Assembly (NCBI GenBank): GCA_029168955.1
Contig: JAPDOI010000433.1
Coordinates: 392,501 to 456,500 of the forward strand
Source of the DNA: Aplectana chamaeleonis
Taxonomy: Eukaryota; Nematoda; Chromadorea; Rhabditida; Cosmocercidae
DNA: 64,000 nt
Reading direction: 5' to 3'
Positions 36,262-47,016 of the stretch are shown here, piece by piece. The translations under genes and the position numbers were made by a program. How positions within the stretch are numbered: position 1 is the first letter of the stretch; each line of letters starts with the position of its first letter. Below the pieces are notes generated by a model. It was not told the origin of the DNA. It saw nothing but the letters and a program-made list of their open reading frames with translations, and searched no databases.

Positions 36262-37200
36262 TCATATAATAAATATTTCACGTCGACAACTTCGTTGTCT
36301 AGCAAAATATAACATTATGGCCTGTGTGGTCGCCTTCGTTTCCGCCCATGTCTCGGTTCCATAGCACAACGCAGGTAGCAACGTGGTGTCGAACAAACGT
36401 GCTCGTGTCTTCACATCCCGTAATTTGTCTGTCACTTCCACTATAGATCCAAGTGCAGACCAGGCAGCTCGTCGTCTCCGTCCGATCTCCGTAGACAAGT
36501 CGTTTTGCATGTTCACCTCTCTTCCGAGATAGACGTAGCCGTTCGTAGTGGGTAGGGGAATGCCAGAGAGACGAATGGGGTTGTCGTCGCACCACTGGTT
36601 GCGCATCACTTGGATTTTCTTCAGATTCATTGTAAGGCCGATCGCTTTGCCTGCAGCGTCCAGTTCATTAAGCGTTCCTTCGACTTCTGCGGAAGACGAA
36701 CCCAGCAGCACAATGTCGTCAGCGAAGCGCAAGTTGGATAGTCTGCACCCGTCTATGAGGATATCTTTGCTATCCCCGTCGATGTGGCGCATCACGTCTT
36801 GTAACGCGGTCGTGAACAGCTTCGGCGAGATGGTATCTCCCTGTCTGACACCCTTTCCAATCGACACCTTCAGCTTCCTCTCGAATAGTTGAATAATGGT
36901 GTTGCTTCCGTTGTTGCACTCTTCCAATATTCTGATGTTCTGGGCGTCAACACCAGCGTGGATGAGAGCGTTAAGAACAGTCGGGACTTCAACCGAATCG
37001 AATGCCTTGGTATAGTCCACGAAGACGAGCGCTAGAGGTAGATGGTACTCCCTTGTCCGTTCAATGACATGCGATAGCGCCTGAATGTGAGCAAGACAGC
37101 AGTAACCCTTACGGAAGCCTGCCTGTTCTCTGGGCTGGAAGTCAACCAGAGCTTTCTTTATCCTGTTCAGCAGAATCTTCGTAAAGACCTTGTACGGCAC
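36262..37200 (-). pseudogene. RTE-B reverse transcriptase core, interrupted
   Basis: A 300-codon open stretch contains all central polymerase motifs with intact catalytic residues (D in FVDYTKAFDS, DD in FADD). Its last about 18 codons before the stop come from the inserted element, not the LINE. The missing C-terminal domain is 5.5 kb away at 30463-30765. The fingers region continues in another frame at 37342-37400 (KNTAFGPDGITTESL). Confidence 0.85.
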
Positions 37201-38413
37201 TGAGAGTAGAGCGACTGACCTGTAGTTGTTGATGTCATCCCGATCACCCTTTTTAAATAGGTGTATCGTTCTTGACGATTTCCACTGCGCGGGAACGAAT
37301 CCTTGCGCGAGGTATCTGGAGAAGTGTTCCGCCAGAATTTTTCATAAAGGTGAACCACCCGCTCTGAGGGACTCGGTGGTAATGCCATCTGGTCCAAAAG
37401 CTGTGTTTTTCTTCATCCCTTTGACAGCAAAAGCAACTTCACTCTCAAAGATTGGAGGTGGGTCATCTGCCACTGCAGATAGTGGGCTACGCGGCACGGA
37501 CAGTTTTGAGTTGAAGAGAGTGCGACAAAACCTGATGCTTTTCCTCTGGTTCACGGTGTTCAACAACTTAGGCGCTCGATATTGCTTCAAATCGCTCGAT
37601 ACCTCAGCTCTGCATACTTTGCTGATCGTAACACGTTCCAAGTGAGTGGTATTCGGATCGAGATGTACCAGGCGGCGTTTTTCCAGAAACAGTTTAGTCT
37701 CCTTGCGCAACCTCTCAATTGGTTCCGCTTCTCCAACCAAGGAATTTTTTTCGGCGTCCTTTATCTCGCGACACAGATCCTCGTAATCGTCTGTGGGATC
37801 ATCAAAAACATTCCATTGCGTATCGGCTACACTGCGCTGCATCACTGTTTGAATCCACGGTTCGGACTTTGCTGCAAAATCTCTGACTAAGATGTTTCCT
37901 CGTAAAGTTGTTGTGAAGTCGAAGCTTTGCACGAAGCATTCTGTGGTCAGAGCCTGTCACGAATGATGGAACAGTGCCGACGTCTAGGAGGGCCCATCGC
38001 CGATTAACGAGAATATGGTCAATCTCATTGGTCGTCGTTCCGTTCGGTGACTTCCAGGTCCATCTTCGACTTTCGGGCTTCTTGTAAAACGAATTACCGT
38101 GGAAAATACGTGCGCTACACAAAAAGTCTGCTAGGCGAGAACCGTTATCGTTTCTGATGTTGCCTCCATACGATCCAATTCTTCCTTCTCCATCTACTGC
38201 TCTTCCGAGGACAGCATTGAAGTCGCCCAGACAATTCTTGTAAAAGCCTCTTTCTTTAGCTACTACATCCTCGAGTTGTCCGTAGAATTCATCGAGCTCA
38301 TCATCCGCAGCAGCTGATGTTGGTGCATATGCGTTGATGATAGAGATTGCTGGGTGTCCTTTGGGCTTGAGTCGTAAAACGGCCAGGCGCGGGGAGTAGA
38401 TGAAGATAGTAGA
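36319..38413 (-). mobile_element. RTE element B, main portion (endonuclease C-terminus and reverse transcriptase)
   Basis: The order on the minus strand is an AP-like endonuclease C-terminal half, a linker, then the reverse transcriptase. The endonuclease shows CLGDFNAVLG, TTNEIDHILVNRRW and VTGSDHRMLRAKL. The N-terminal half with the catalytic glutamate is absent: homology stops at SPRLAVLRLK near 38410, where a TIR element begins. The polymerase shows REQAGFRKGYCC, motif A VFVDYTKAFDSVE with aspartates intact, GVRQGDTISPKLF, LRFADDIVLL and CYGTETWAETKATTQ, and is then cut at 36318. Frames shift near 37340 and 37930, so it is not functional. It belongs to a different RTE lineage from the copy at 3905-5518 (FADD versus YADD, diverged flanking blocks). 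Confidence 0.88.
37802..38413 (-). pseudogene. RTE-B endonuclease (APE) C-terminal half
   Basis: Contains the GDFN, NEID and SDH boxes of AP-type endonucleases that nick target DNA for reverse transcription. The frame begins artificially inside the neighbouring 42-bp array; real homology starts near SPRLAVLRLK. The N-terminal half was not recognised beyond the TIR element at 42011, so I cannot tell whether it was truncated before or lost after the insertion. Confidence 0.8.
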
Positions 38414-38436
38414 TACTATACTTGGGCAAAATGAAT

Positions 38437-38700
38437 TTGTTTTCGAATGATCGACTTTTCGGATAAGCCGAAAATTAGACTTTTTCGAATGATCGACTTT
38501 TCGGATAAGTTGAAAATTAGGCTTTTTTGAATGATCGACTTTTCGGATAAGTCGAAAGTCGCCCTTTTTCAAATGATCGACTTCTCGACTTATCCGAAAA
38601 TTGACTCTTTCCGAATGATCGACTTTTCGGATAAGTCGAAAATTAGACTTTTTCAAATGATCGACTTTTCGAATAATAAGTCGACTTTTTCAATCGACTT
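38437..38700. repeat. 42-bp subterminal array, left
   Basis: ATGATCGACTTTTCGGATAA recurs at 38447, 38489, 38531 and 38573, exactly 42 bp apart, and then less regularly. Each unit has an internal hairpin (CGACTT ... AAGTCG). The unit is AT-rich and differs from arrays A-E in sequence. The 14-residue coding periodicity on the minus strand is a by-product. Confidence 0.9.
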
Positions 38701-39086
38701 AAAGAAAAGGCGTCGACTCTTTCGCTCAGCATTTCAAACGGCACACGAAGACGTGATCCAACAGTCCAACAGTCTTTCGCTTCAGCAAAAACTCTGTAAG
38801 TTAACATAGAATTAACATTAGGTGGGTGGGGCGGGGGGTGTCGTAGAAGAAATCCGCACAAACGTCAAAATTTCGAAATTACTGGGATTTCTATAAAGCC
38901 TAATATGGGTGCAAAACTGAGTAGGTGAAGTTTCGAACGCAGCAAGAATTTTACCTACTCAGAGTTTTATTCCTTTGTCCGAAATGGAAAAGTATTCTGT
39001 GAAAATTCTAGGACCTGTCCAAATTCTGGAAAAAAACATTTACATGGCGCGTGTTTGTCGCGACTGGCCCAGCAAAACCCACTTCG

Positions 39087-39593
39087 ATTCTGTAAAAAAG
39101 GGGTCTTACAAGCGAAAGTGGTTTGGTTCGCGTTACGAATGTTTCAACAAAAAGGGAACAATAGGAAAGTGAAATGAGGAGAGTCTACAAAAAATGAGCA
39201 ATATCATCTAAAAACTCTTTTCTTTGTCGAAACCTCTAAACAGCAGAAACAAACCGTTGCGGTTCTCCAAGAGGAAGTGCTTTTGGCTCCATAAAGGACT
39301 TTGATTATGTGAGTGCCGATAAAATATGTATGTAGGCATGTGTACCTAATAGCGATCATTAAAAGAGGAGATGATGCCAAATTGTTTTAGGAAACCATTC
39401 AATCTGCCTCGTAAAATACCACAAAGGTTTGTTTCCGCTGTTTAGAAGTTTCGACAAAGAAAAAGGTTTTAGATGATATTGCTCATTATTTGTAGACTCT
39501 CCTCATTCCACTTTCCTATTCTTCCCTTCTTGTTGAAACATTTGTAACGCGAACCAAACCACTTTTGCTTGTAAGACCCCTTTTTTACAGAAT
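39087..39593. mobile_element. Palindromic MITE inside the 3.6-kb element
   Basis: Arms of about 175 bp (39087-39265 and 39418-39593) are inverted copies starting ATTCTGTAAAAAAGGGGTC. The loop (39266-39417) is unique. Non-coding. Confidence 0.75.
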
Positions 39594-40750
39594 TGTTCAC
39601 TTTTTCTTGATATTACGCAGTAATATCCCATGGAAGAATTTCGAGCAAAGACCTCTTCATCTCCCCGCTAGATCAGTCCTCTTTCTGTGGTCACAAAAAT
39701 CAATGACCCAAACCCGTTATAAAACTAATCACCCGATGTGGCTGACACGACCGATGTTCACATGATATAAGCTAAGAAATAAATGATATACATGATATCG
39801 TTCCACATAATTCATTCATATTGATCGCGTCAGCCACAGCTGGCTACACCGGATCTTATTTGCAACCTCCATCTTTTTCATACGTATCGAACGGGTTGGC
39901 CAGTTTGACGGTTTTAACAGGGGCCGTAGGCCCCGGTTATAGATGTTGGTCGCTCAGAAGTAGCCAGCCCGGTTGATAATCATAAAAGCCTGCTGGCCTA
40001 CAGCCGGATGCAGACTCTGCCTTCGCTTTCGAATGAAACTAGCTCAAAACCTGCACAGTCAGAAACTACCCTCCTTTCCATCTGGGCACTTTCACATCAG
40101 TGGAACGAAGCGGTTTTCCATACTCATTATTTCGTTTCCGCCGCCCCATTCCTTCGCAGAACAATCGCTTCGATTCCATGAATTTGATATGAAAAAACTC
40201 TGCTGAGCTTCGAATGGAGATAGTTCTAACAATTTGTTTTTGAATTTGGATGCTGATAAGCAGGTACCATTTATTGCAGAAAAAATCAGTAGGCTGGTGA
40301 AGAAGAATGAGGGGTACTCAAAATGGGGTTGTGTGAATGGCCTCAGCGCGTTACGAAACTGAAAAGCAGACTGGCAACATGACCTACATAACATCTCAAG
40401 CTGTCTGCACGCTATGCTTGTCCTCCTTACACTTTTGCAAAAGTTTTGCAAGGTGTTCTCAGACTACTGCGCAAATTCCGATGCATCCAGCATACTATCT
40501 CAGACGACTAGCGCGAAGCTCAAGACTCTTGCTCATTCTTTGGGGTACCCTGCATGGTTTCTCGGAAGGCTAGCATTGAGTCTGGGCTCCTGCTCACTCT
40601 CCGGTGTGCCCTGCACAATTTTACGGATGACCAGTGACAGGTCCGGGACTCCTAATTACTCTACGGGGTGGTATGCACAACTTTTCGGATGACCAGCAAC
40701 GGGTCCCCGACACCTGCCCACTATCCGGGCTTCCACTACGTCCCGTTGAC
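39594..40750. other. Interior of the 3.6-kb element, no gene recognised
   Basis: Includes a short block with ACGTATCGAACGGG and a small GGGGCC-containing palindrome (39880-39935) shared with the 22-23 kb region. Degenerate repeats of about 60 bp (CTGCACAATTTTACGGATGA-like) lead into array E at 40540-40740. No supported coding. Confidence 0.4.
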
Positions 40751-40980
40751 GTCATCAGATGCCCTGTGTAATTTCCACGAAGTCCTGACGACGTCATCAG
40801 ATGCCCTGTGTACATTCCACGAAGTCCTGATGACTTCATCAGGAGCCCTTTGTACTTTCCATGACATTCTGATGACGTCGTCAGATGCCCTGTGTAATTT
40901 CCACGAAGCCCTGATGACGTCATCAGATGCGCTTTGTACTTTCAACAACGTCTTGATGACGTCTTCTGAATCCCCACTCA
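40748..40980. repeat. 42-bp tandem array E (about 5 units)
   Basis: GACGTCATCAGATGCC recurs 42 bp apart (40748, 40790), with CCTGTGTACATTCCACGAAG between. The GACGTCATC core is itself near-palindromic. Its second half resembles the CCTGCACACTTCC core of arrays C and D. Confidence 0.88.
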
Positions 40981-41756
40981 CCTACAAATCGATTATTACC
41001 AGCTACTTACCTCCTATCCAATTACCTGGCTGCCCAGTTGATCGCTTGCGATCATTGGCAGTGGCTATAACTGAGACAGGCAGTGAGGAATGGGAGGCGT
41101 GACCGCCTACGGCCCACGGCGAACACCATCAAATTTTCTTAAGCTTTCGGGCTCGTAACTTTGTAAGTTATGAACCGATTTGGCTCAAATTTGGATAGCA
41201 GGTGTCTTCTGGACCCCTTCACTTATATCCAGAAGGAAATCTTCAGAAATTCTGTTTTAAAGATTCTATAAACTATTTTATAAAATTCCAAGTGATCACA
41301 AGGTGTAGGCAAAACCAAACCTCTCCAGTCGCTTCGCGGCTGGAGCGATATTGAGGAGAAGGAACGGAAACGCGCTCCAGCGCCCAAATATTTTTCGCAC
41401 CCGGTGCTTCGTAACGGTAGTCCGCAGAGATCGGCCGCAAGAGCAAGACATCGACGTTTGTGGCGCGGGATCATTCAATCACTAGTCTAAGAACTCCTTC
41501 ACACGCGCCACGAACGCGATCACGAGATAGACATAAAGCAAGCCGGGGCAATAGAAGACACTTGATGCGTAATCGCAAAGACATGAAAAAAGGAAACTGC
41601 CAATCAATGCAATGAACATCACCAAAAATGAACCGTCGTAGTCACGCTCAAGGAAAAAAATGAGTTCAGACTAAGTAACTGCAGCTTCCATCATCTTTCT
41701 CACTAAGTAAATGCTCTTGAGATCGGCCAAATTTTTGAATTAGTCGGATATTACTT

Positions 41757-41960
41757 TTTTCGAATGATCGACTTCTCGACTTATGCGAAAATCGCCCTTT
41801 TTCGAATGATCGACTTTTCGGATAAGTCGAAAATTAGATTTTTTCAAATGATCGACTTTTCGGATAAGTCGAAAATTAGACTTTTTTGAATGATCGACTT
41901 TTCGATTTAGCCGGAATTTCCACTTTTCGAATAGTCGACTAAGTCGATTTAATCGAAGTC
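41757..41960. repeat. 42-bp subterminal array, right
   Basis: Same unit and orientation as 38437-38700 (ATGATCGACTTTTCGG at 42-bp spacing, for example 41764 and 41806). It ends close to the right terminal inverted repeat. Confidence 0.9.
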
Positions 41961-42010
41961 GACTTTTTTCAATCATATGATGATTCGATCATTCGATTCG
42001 GCCCAAGTAT

Positions 42011-42809
42011 AGTAGATAGCCCAACAGCCAAATAATATCTACAACACCATTTTTCGCTACATTTAGAAAATCAGTTTGATTTCCAAATTCAATGAAAAGA
42101 TTTCATGACATTTTAGAGCAATGCCAAATCCTTAACCTTTTCTGCGGAGCCCAACTTTCAGAAATCTTGACTTCAATTTGCTCACCATTTGTTGACAATC
42201 GCTTCTCTTCACTTACTCATTTTTTTAATGCCGCCCTAATAATCCACTGTACATAGACTTATTGTCGCTATTCTTGGTGGTTTCATTCCTAGTTCCCACT
42301 AAGGTGCGTTTCGTCTGGCGGCAGGCCGGTGGCAGGGGCTGGCTGCTGGGTGATTTGCTCTTCCATGGGCAGTGGGAGCTAGGATTGAATGATGTAGGTC
42401 AAATGCGTGTTCGCCAATACGTGGGGGTTCCCGTGTTCCGAGGTCCGACGGCCGGGGTGGCCCGGGGCCAGGGATGCAGCCGGGATGGCCCGGAGTCGTA
42501 GACGCTCAGCAACGGCAACAAAGGTTGTAGTGAACACCCCGGTTGACGAACGCGCTGAGATCAAATCAGTAATTGCGACAGCTAAAGAATAGCGACACTA
42601 ATGATCTCCTACATTAACAACAACTAGAAGTAGGATAGACTAATTCGTAACAACTTAATTCTCTCTAATAAGCTCTGATTGCAATAGTCTCATCAATTGG
42701 AAAGAAATTAAATATGTGCGCTTTTCCTAACTGCCTTTTAGAAAGCTTGGGTTGGACAGCAATCACCTCCTGTCACATTTCGATCGATAATGGCTTCCAT
42801 ACGGAGTTG
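42011..42809. other. Region with a weak exon-like open frame
   Basis: A GC-rich open frame (about 42430-42592) ends in a natural-looking stretch (VVVNTPVDERAEIKSVIA) and a stop, but no splice partner could be placed. Bases 42120-42180 are a dispersed repeat fragment also seen near 6640. Confidence 0.3.
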
Positions 42810-43020
42810 TAACTCAGAGGATCGCGGGGTCGTAATGGAGCACAATAGGCTCTCACCTCGACGAGGATAGCGAGGGCAGCACGAGGGGAAGAGCTGCTGC
42901 TCGACCAGCACGTGCTGCCTTTGTGCTGCTCTCAGCAGCACGTGCTGCCCTCGTCCTCCTTTCGTCGCCTCAGCTGCTGCTCTCCGTTTTGGCCAGCGCA
43001 GTGTTGTACCTTTGCTCAAA
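42810..43020. repeat. Direct repeat with GCAGCACGTGCTGCC palindromes, copy 1
   Basis: Similar in the same orientation to 44315-44490. Shared blocks include GGGGTCGTAATGGAGCACAA-like sequence, the palindrome GCAGCACGTGCTGC and CCTCAGCTGCTGCTCTC. The two copies flank a TIR element. CACGTG is a potential E-box, but its role here is unknown. Confidence 0.65.
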
Positions 43021-43115
43021 GTGGTTCATTTTGGCAGTTCAAAGGACATTCATAATCAGCTTGAAGAGTTCTTTCTTTTGAGCATGTACATTGATACTTC
43101 TGGATATCTACACTA

Positions 43116-44234
43116 CCGCTTGTAGGATTTGGTCAGAAAGTGAGCGAAGTCGGGTTTTCGCGTCTTTTTCGTCCTTTTTGTATGACTCGCTTCTCGCAAA
43201 GTCAACTTTGAGCAAAACTAGGGAGATACTCATGATCCTGGCGTTGAGCGCTATCCAATGGTGTAGTCATTGTTAGGGTTTCGCTGAGAACCATGGAAGT
43301 TTCGCAATCAGCCTGCTCTCTATATACCGTAGACAAAAAGAAGGTCAGACAGAAATAGTAGCGCCCGATCCGCCACGGTACCATAATTGCAAACCTGGCT
43401 GATTGCGAAACTTATATATTTCTCAACGTACTCACACACTGGCGAGGGTCGGTGGCCGGTTGACGGGAGTTGAACAGGTAGCGTGCTGCCGCTTGAAACG
43501 AAAAAAGAGGCGGGCAAGGCCCAAAAACTCCCCCATTCATGCCGAAAATTCCGCGTGTCAACCTCCCACCGACCCTACAATGCCACGTCACAGTTGACCC
43601 GCTCACACCGAGAGCTCTGCCTTAACACCTCCCACCGACCACTCAATGTGACGTCACACCCACGTGTTTACACCGAAAGTTTCGCCTGATCACCTCCCAC
43701 TTACCACTCCTGCAGTCGCAGGCGTCAGTGGCAGGTCAAAAGGCAGCATTGGCGATTCAACCTGCCACCGACGCCCGCCAGAGCGTCGATATCCCGAACA
43801 ATGTCAACCATGACAAGCACAAACACCACACATCCAAGCGCAGCGTATACAGTGTGAGCTGCCTTTTCCGCGCTCTACACGAGAAAGTATCAGAGAAAAA
43901 CAGTGCAGACACGGCAGCACGTTGGCCCGAAAACTCCGCCACATATCAGACATTACCACGAAAACTTCGGCAGTTATGCGTCATGCCGAAACCTCCGCCG
44001 ATCAGCCAGATCCGATCAATTTGATTGGAAAAGGGGAGTTTTAACCGGCCACCGACCCCCGCGAATGCCTGAGTAACTACCACAAGGCTTCACCATTGGG
44101 TAGCTCTAGTTTCCAGGAAAATAAATATCACCCTAGTTTTGCTCAACGTTCAGTTTGAAGCGAGTTAAACAAAAAAGACGAAAAATACGCGAAAACCCGA
44201 CCTCGCTCGCTTTCTGGCCAAATCCTACGAGCGG
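43116..44234. mobile_element. 1.1-kb TIR element, TA-flanked
   Basis: Terminal inverted repeats of about 110 bp begin CCGCTTGTAGGATTTGGTCA and match the inverse of TGGCCAAATCCTACGAGCGG. TA lies at both ends (43114-43115, 44235-44236). The interior (43430-44060) holds degenerate repeats around CACCTCCCACCGACC, ACGTCAC and GAAAACTCCGCC. No transposase frame was found, so it is probably non-autonomous. Confidence 0.75.
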
Positions 44235-44314
44235 TATTGTATATATCAATTGACATCTTCTGTTTTTCTCCGAAACAATGTGTATAGAGTTGAAGCAAAA
44301 CAATCGGTCTTTAT

Positions 44315-44490
44315 CTTAAACGGTCGTGGGGTTGTAATGGGGCACAATTGGCACTCAGTTCCACAAGAACAACGAGGGCAGCACAAGTGGACGAGCTCTT
44401 GCCTGAGGAGCACGTGCTGCCCTCGTTCTCCATTTGTCTCCTCAGCTGCTGCTCTCTGTTGCGGCCAGCACCGTGTTTTAACAATGCCCA
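44315..44490. repeat. Direct repeat with GCACGTGCTGCC palindrome, copy 2
   Basis: Second copy of 42810-43020 with scattered differences, just beyond the right end of the TIR element. Confidence 0.65.
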
Positions 44491-44712
44491 CCCCTACTAC
44501 CGTACCCTCTATAAAACGTCGTAATTCACATCATTCGATGTGCGAGCGGGGCGCGTGTCGCCTCGGCCTCCGTCCCCTCACTGTCTCTAATCTCCGCTCC
44601 TCACCAGCACGCGTAGGAACCAAGTGAATTTCGCCGTTTTATAGCCTGTAAAAATTAGAGTTAGAGGTAACACAACCAATCGATCTATCACATATCACAA
44701 GGATTACCTTAA

Positions 44713-45172
44713 AGGCATCGTTCGCGCTGAAAATCAATTTCCATTTTTTGAGCTCAATTTCACGGATGAGCCCGGTAGACCACACCTGTGAGTTTTGGCG
44801 CTTCGAAAACTTAGGATTATGAGGTTGGAAGAGGTTGAAGGTGAGGATCCGCCACCAGTTCTCACCAGTCATCTAGCACTTTTTCATAGAATGTAGATCC
44901 GACCGGCAATCAACATGAAAAACAGTTACGGCACAAACTCCACATGTAGAAAAACTTCAAAAATAACATTGACGAGGCCCTCAAACGCAGAAAAACCTCA
45001 AAAACGATTTTGGCGCGAAATTCAAATACGTATTTACAATGTGTTCCGAATGAATTTTCTCTACAAATGGAAGTTTTTTCATGGGCACCTTCGACATTTT
45101 TGTTCATTAGAGAGGCCAAGCTACACAAAAACATGAAAAAATAATATACTGTTTCCTGCGCGTACGATGCTT
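44713..45172. mobile_element. Diverged MITE of the AGGCA family, copy 4
   Basis: The ends AGGCATCGTTCGCGC and GCGCGTACGATGC are flanked by TTAA on both sides (44709-44712, 45173-45176). Same architecture as the AGGCAGTG family but a different subfamily. Confidence 0.65.
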
Positions 45173-45653
45173 TTAAACCACAGTCCTAGCTCAGAATCCA
45201 TTTTTCGTTTTTCAGCATATCTTGGAGAAAATTCCATGTTTATCGCAATGGTGTCTCCAGAATCGCTCAGAACTCACTACGAACTGAGTTACGGCTCCTC
45301 AAAAAGTTTGAATTTGAACGGGTAGAAGTTCGCGGACGAGTTGTCTCGAACCTGTATTTTCTCGTTATTCGCAGCCATCATTCTGAATCAGGTCGCAATA
45401 TAAGGCCAGAGCGAAAACAAAAGGAAGAATATAGATTTCGAACAAAGTAATTCGCGCGTCTCTTCCCTATTGAGATCGGAAACCTGCCGCTAGGGGTTAC
45501 CAAATTTTTCTTTCTAAGGGGCGTGGTCGACTTTTTCCTAGCTTTTTCTCGCTTATTTGAGCGAACCGAGATTTCGCGCTTGGCAGGATTGCCATAGACG
45601 GCGACCGGGCCAAAATATCAAAAATTACCTCTGAGGTTCGACTGTGCCTTTAA

Positions 45654-46140
45654 AGGCAGCGTACGCGCAAAGAACCGTAATTTTTTTGAAAACATTTGGA
45701 CAGGTAGGCCTATCAGGTTGTGACATATCGCAAAGAGGCCACCCAAAACGCTCAAGCTTTAGAGAAAAACTCATTTTAAAATCCCGTAGCATTCAGCTTC
45801 CCTTTTTAACGTCTGTCAGGTGTGTCTTCTGTAATTTTTTTGCCTCTCTGTTGTCGAAAGTTCTCTAAAACAAGAGGCTCTAAGTACTCGCGTCTGAACT
45901 CGAGGATCTCTCGGAATGAAGAAAATAGACTTTTAAAGTTCCGCGGCCTGTCGGAGCCTGTCGTAGCGCTTCTGTTCCTCGTGTTAGATGACGCCTTTTC
46001 AGACCACGGAGCAGTTTTACCGAGTTTATAGCATTATGAATGCGCGATATTGAGGTCTCAAGTTTCGCTATCTCCACTTAATTCAAACATTGGAGTGAGA
46101 AGAAAACGCCGAATGCGGATTTCCCGCGCGTAAGCTGCCT
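45654..46140. mobile_element. MITE of the AGGCAGCGTACGCGC subfamily, copy 5
   Basis: The left end is AGGCAGCGTACGCGCAAAG after TTAA (45650-45653); the right end is CGCGCGTAAGCTGCCT. The right two thirds (45770-46090) match 52320-52750 in the same orientation. Confidence 0.7.
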
Positions 46141-47016
46141 TTCAAGGCACAGAACATTTTGAATATTATTTTTAATTTTTATGCTGATCTTGGAGAGGGT
46201 CACACTGTGATCACAGCGGTGTCTCTGAAATTGTCTAAGATCCCCTATGAGCAGAGTTATGGCTCCTTAAAGATGCCTATATTTTAAGTGTGAAAAATCG
46301 GTGGATGAGTTGTCTCAGGCCTGTATTTCTCATCATTCGCAATCGTTGCGCGAGAGCGAGCCAGGATATGAAGACAGTCCGGCAATGGACTGGAGAACGA
46401 CGACTTGTTGAGAATTCAGCCATCCATCTAGTCGCTACAGAATTTGGAAATCTTGCAGGGGGTGTGTTCCGTGGTGGTCGGCGAAGGAGGTCGGGCCTGA
46501 GGTGGTCGGCGAAGGAGGTTGGGCCTAAGGTGGTCTGTATCTCGCTAATTTGGAGGATTTGAGATCTCGCTTTTGGCACGTCTTATATAGGAGGGGTCTA
46601 CTATACAATCAAATAAAAATCACAGAATTTATGTCTGAGGGTGTTATGTGCTTTCAAGGTACACAACCGCTTGTTTGGTGGGGGGGGGTCAGGTGTTCTC
46701 ACCGCGTTTAATGAGACGACGCATTACGAATTATCTATGTCGAAATCGTATAAAGTGTACTGTAGCATATGGAAAAGCTTGCCAGAAGTTTGTATGAAAG
46801 AAATGGAACCTTTTTTTATGAGACAGTTTGCCATCGGAAGAAATTAGGGCGCGATCGGCTTTCCCAGTCGGTACGCAGATCGGCACCGCTATATTTTTCC
46901 ATGCTCAGTATTGCGCTGTGGGTTATAATAGAAATCCTGAGTTCTATAGAAATGCTTCGAAGATCAGATTGTTCACATTGGACTAAAAAATAGAGAGTCT
47001 ATAAAACATTAAATCT
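46141..47016. other. About 0.9 kb without a supported gene
   Basis: Contains two near-identical 25-bp stretches (around GGTGGTCGGCGAAGGAGGT, 46470-46525) and a G8 run near 46680. No exon is supported. Confidence 0.35.

Larger units (their letters stand above)
30769..36318. mobile_element. 5.5-kb insertion splitting RTE element B
   Basis: The insertion separates two adjacent parts of one RTE reverse transcriptase. It contains nested inverted repeats. Bases 30789-31016 are the inverse of 35871-36253. Bases 30770-30810 are the inverse of 35460-35503. Bases 35492-35567 are the inverse of 36240-36318 (ATGTTATATTTTGCTAGACA). This suggests at least two related TIR elements, about 30770-35503 and about 35492-36318. 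The interior (31020-35460) has no recognisable intact transposase. A short plus-strand stretch near 35415-35455 reading EKLNWSGHIVERIG resembles an RT C-terminal block. Confidence 0.7.
38418..42010. mobile_element. 3.6-kb TIR element with subterminal 42-bp arrays
   Basis: The termini are ATACTTGGGC (38418) and GCCCAAGTAT (42010), perfect inverted repeats that extend to TACTATACTTGGGC if the flank is counted. AGTAGATA lies at both sides (38408-38415, 42011-42018) as a probable 8-10 bp target duplication. Both ends carry arrays of the same 42-bp unit in direct orientation. The centre holds a palindromic MITE and array E, plus about 2 kb with no intact transposase. Target length and termini fit Mutator-like elements; it is probably non-autonomous. 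Confidence 0.65.

Noticed and set aside
38437..38700. Start of a longer endonuclease protein rich in FRLIRKVDHS repeats
   Set aside because: The repeat part is the translated 42-bp subterminal array of a different element; LINE homology begins only near 38410.
38418..42010. Helitron
   Set aside because: It has terminal inverted repeats and a flanking duplication, which Helitrons lack, and no TC/CTRR ends or Rep/helicase.
42810..44490. Gene-like minus frames rich in Arg, Ala and Cys at both direct repeats
   Set aside because: Both derive from the same GCAGCACGTGCTGC-rich repeat; no splice or domain support.
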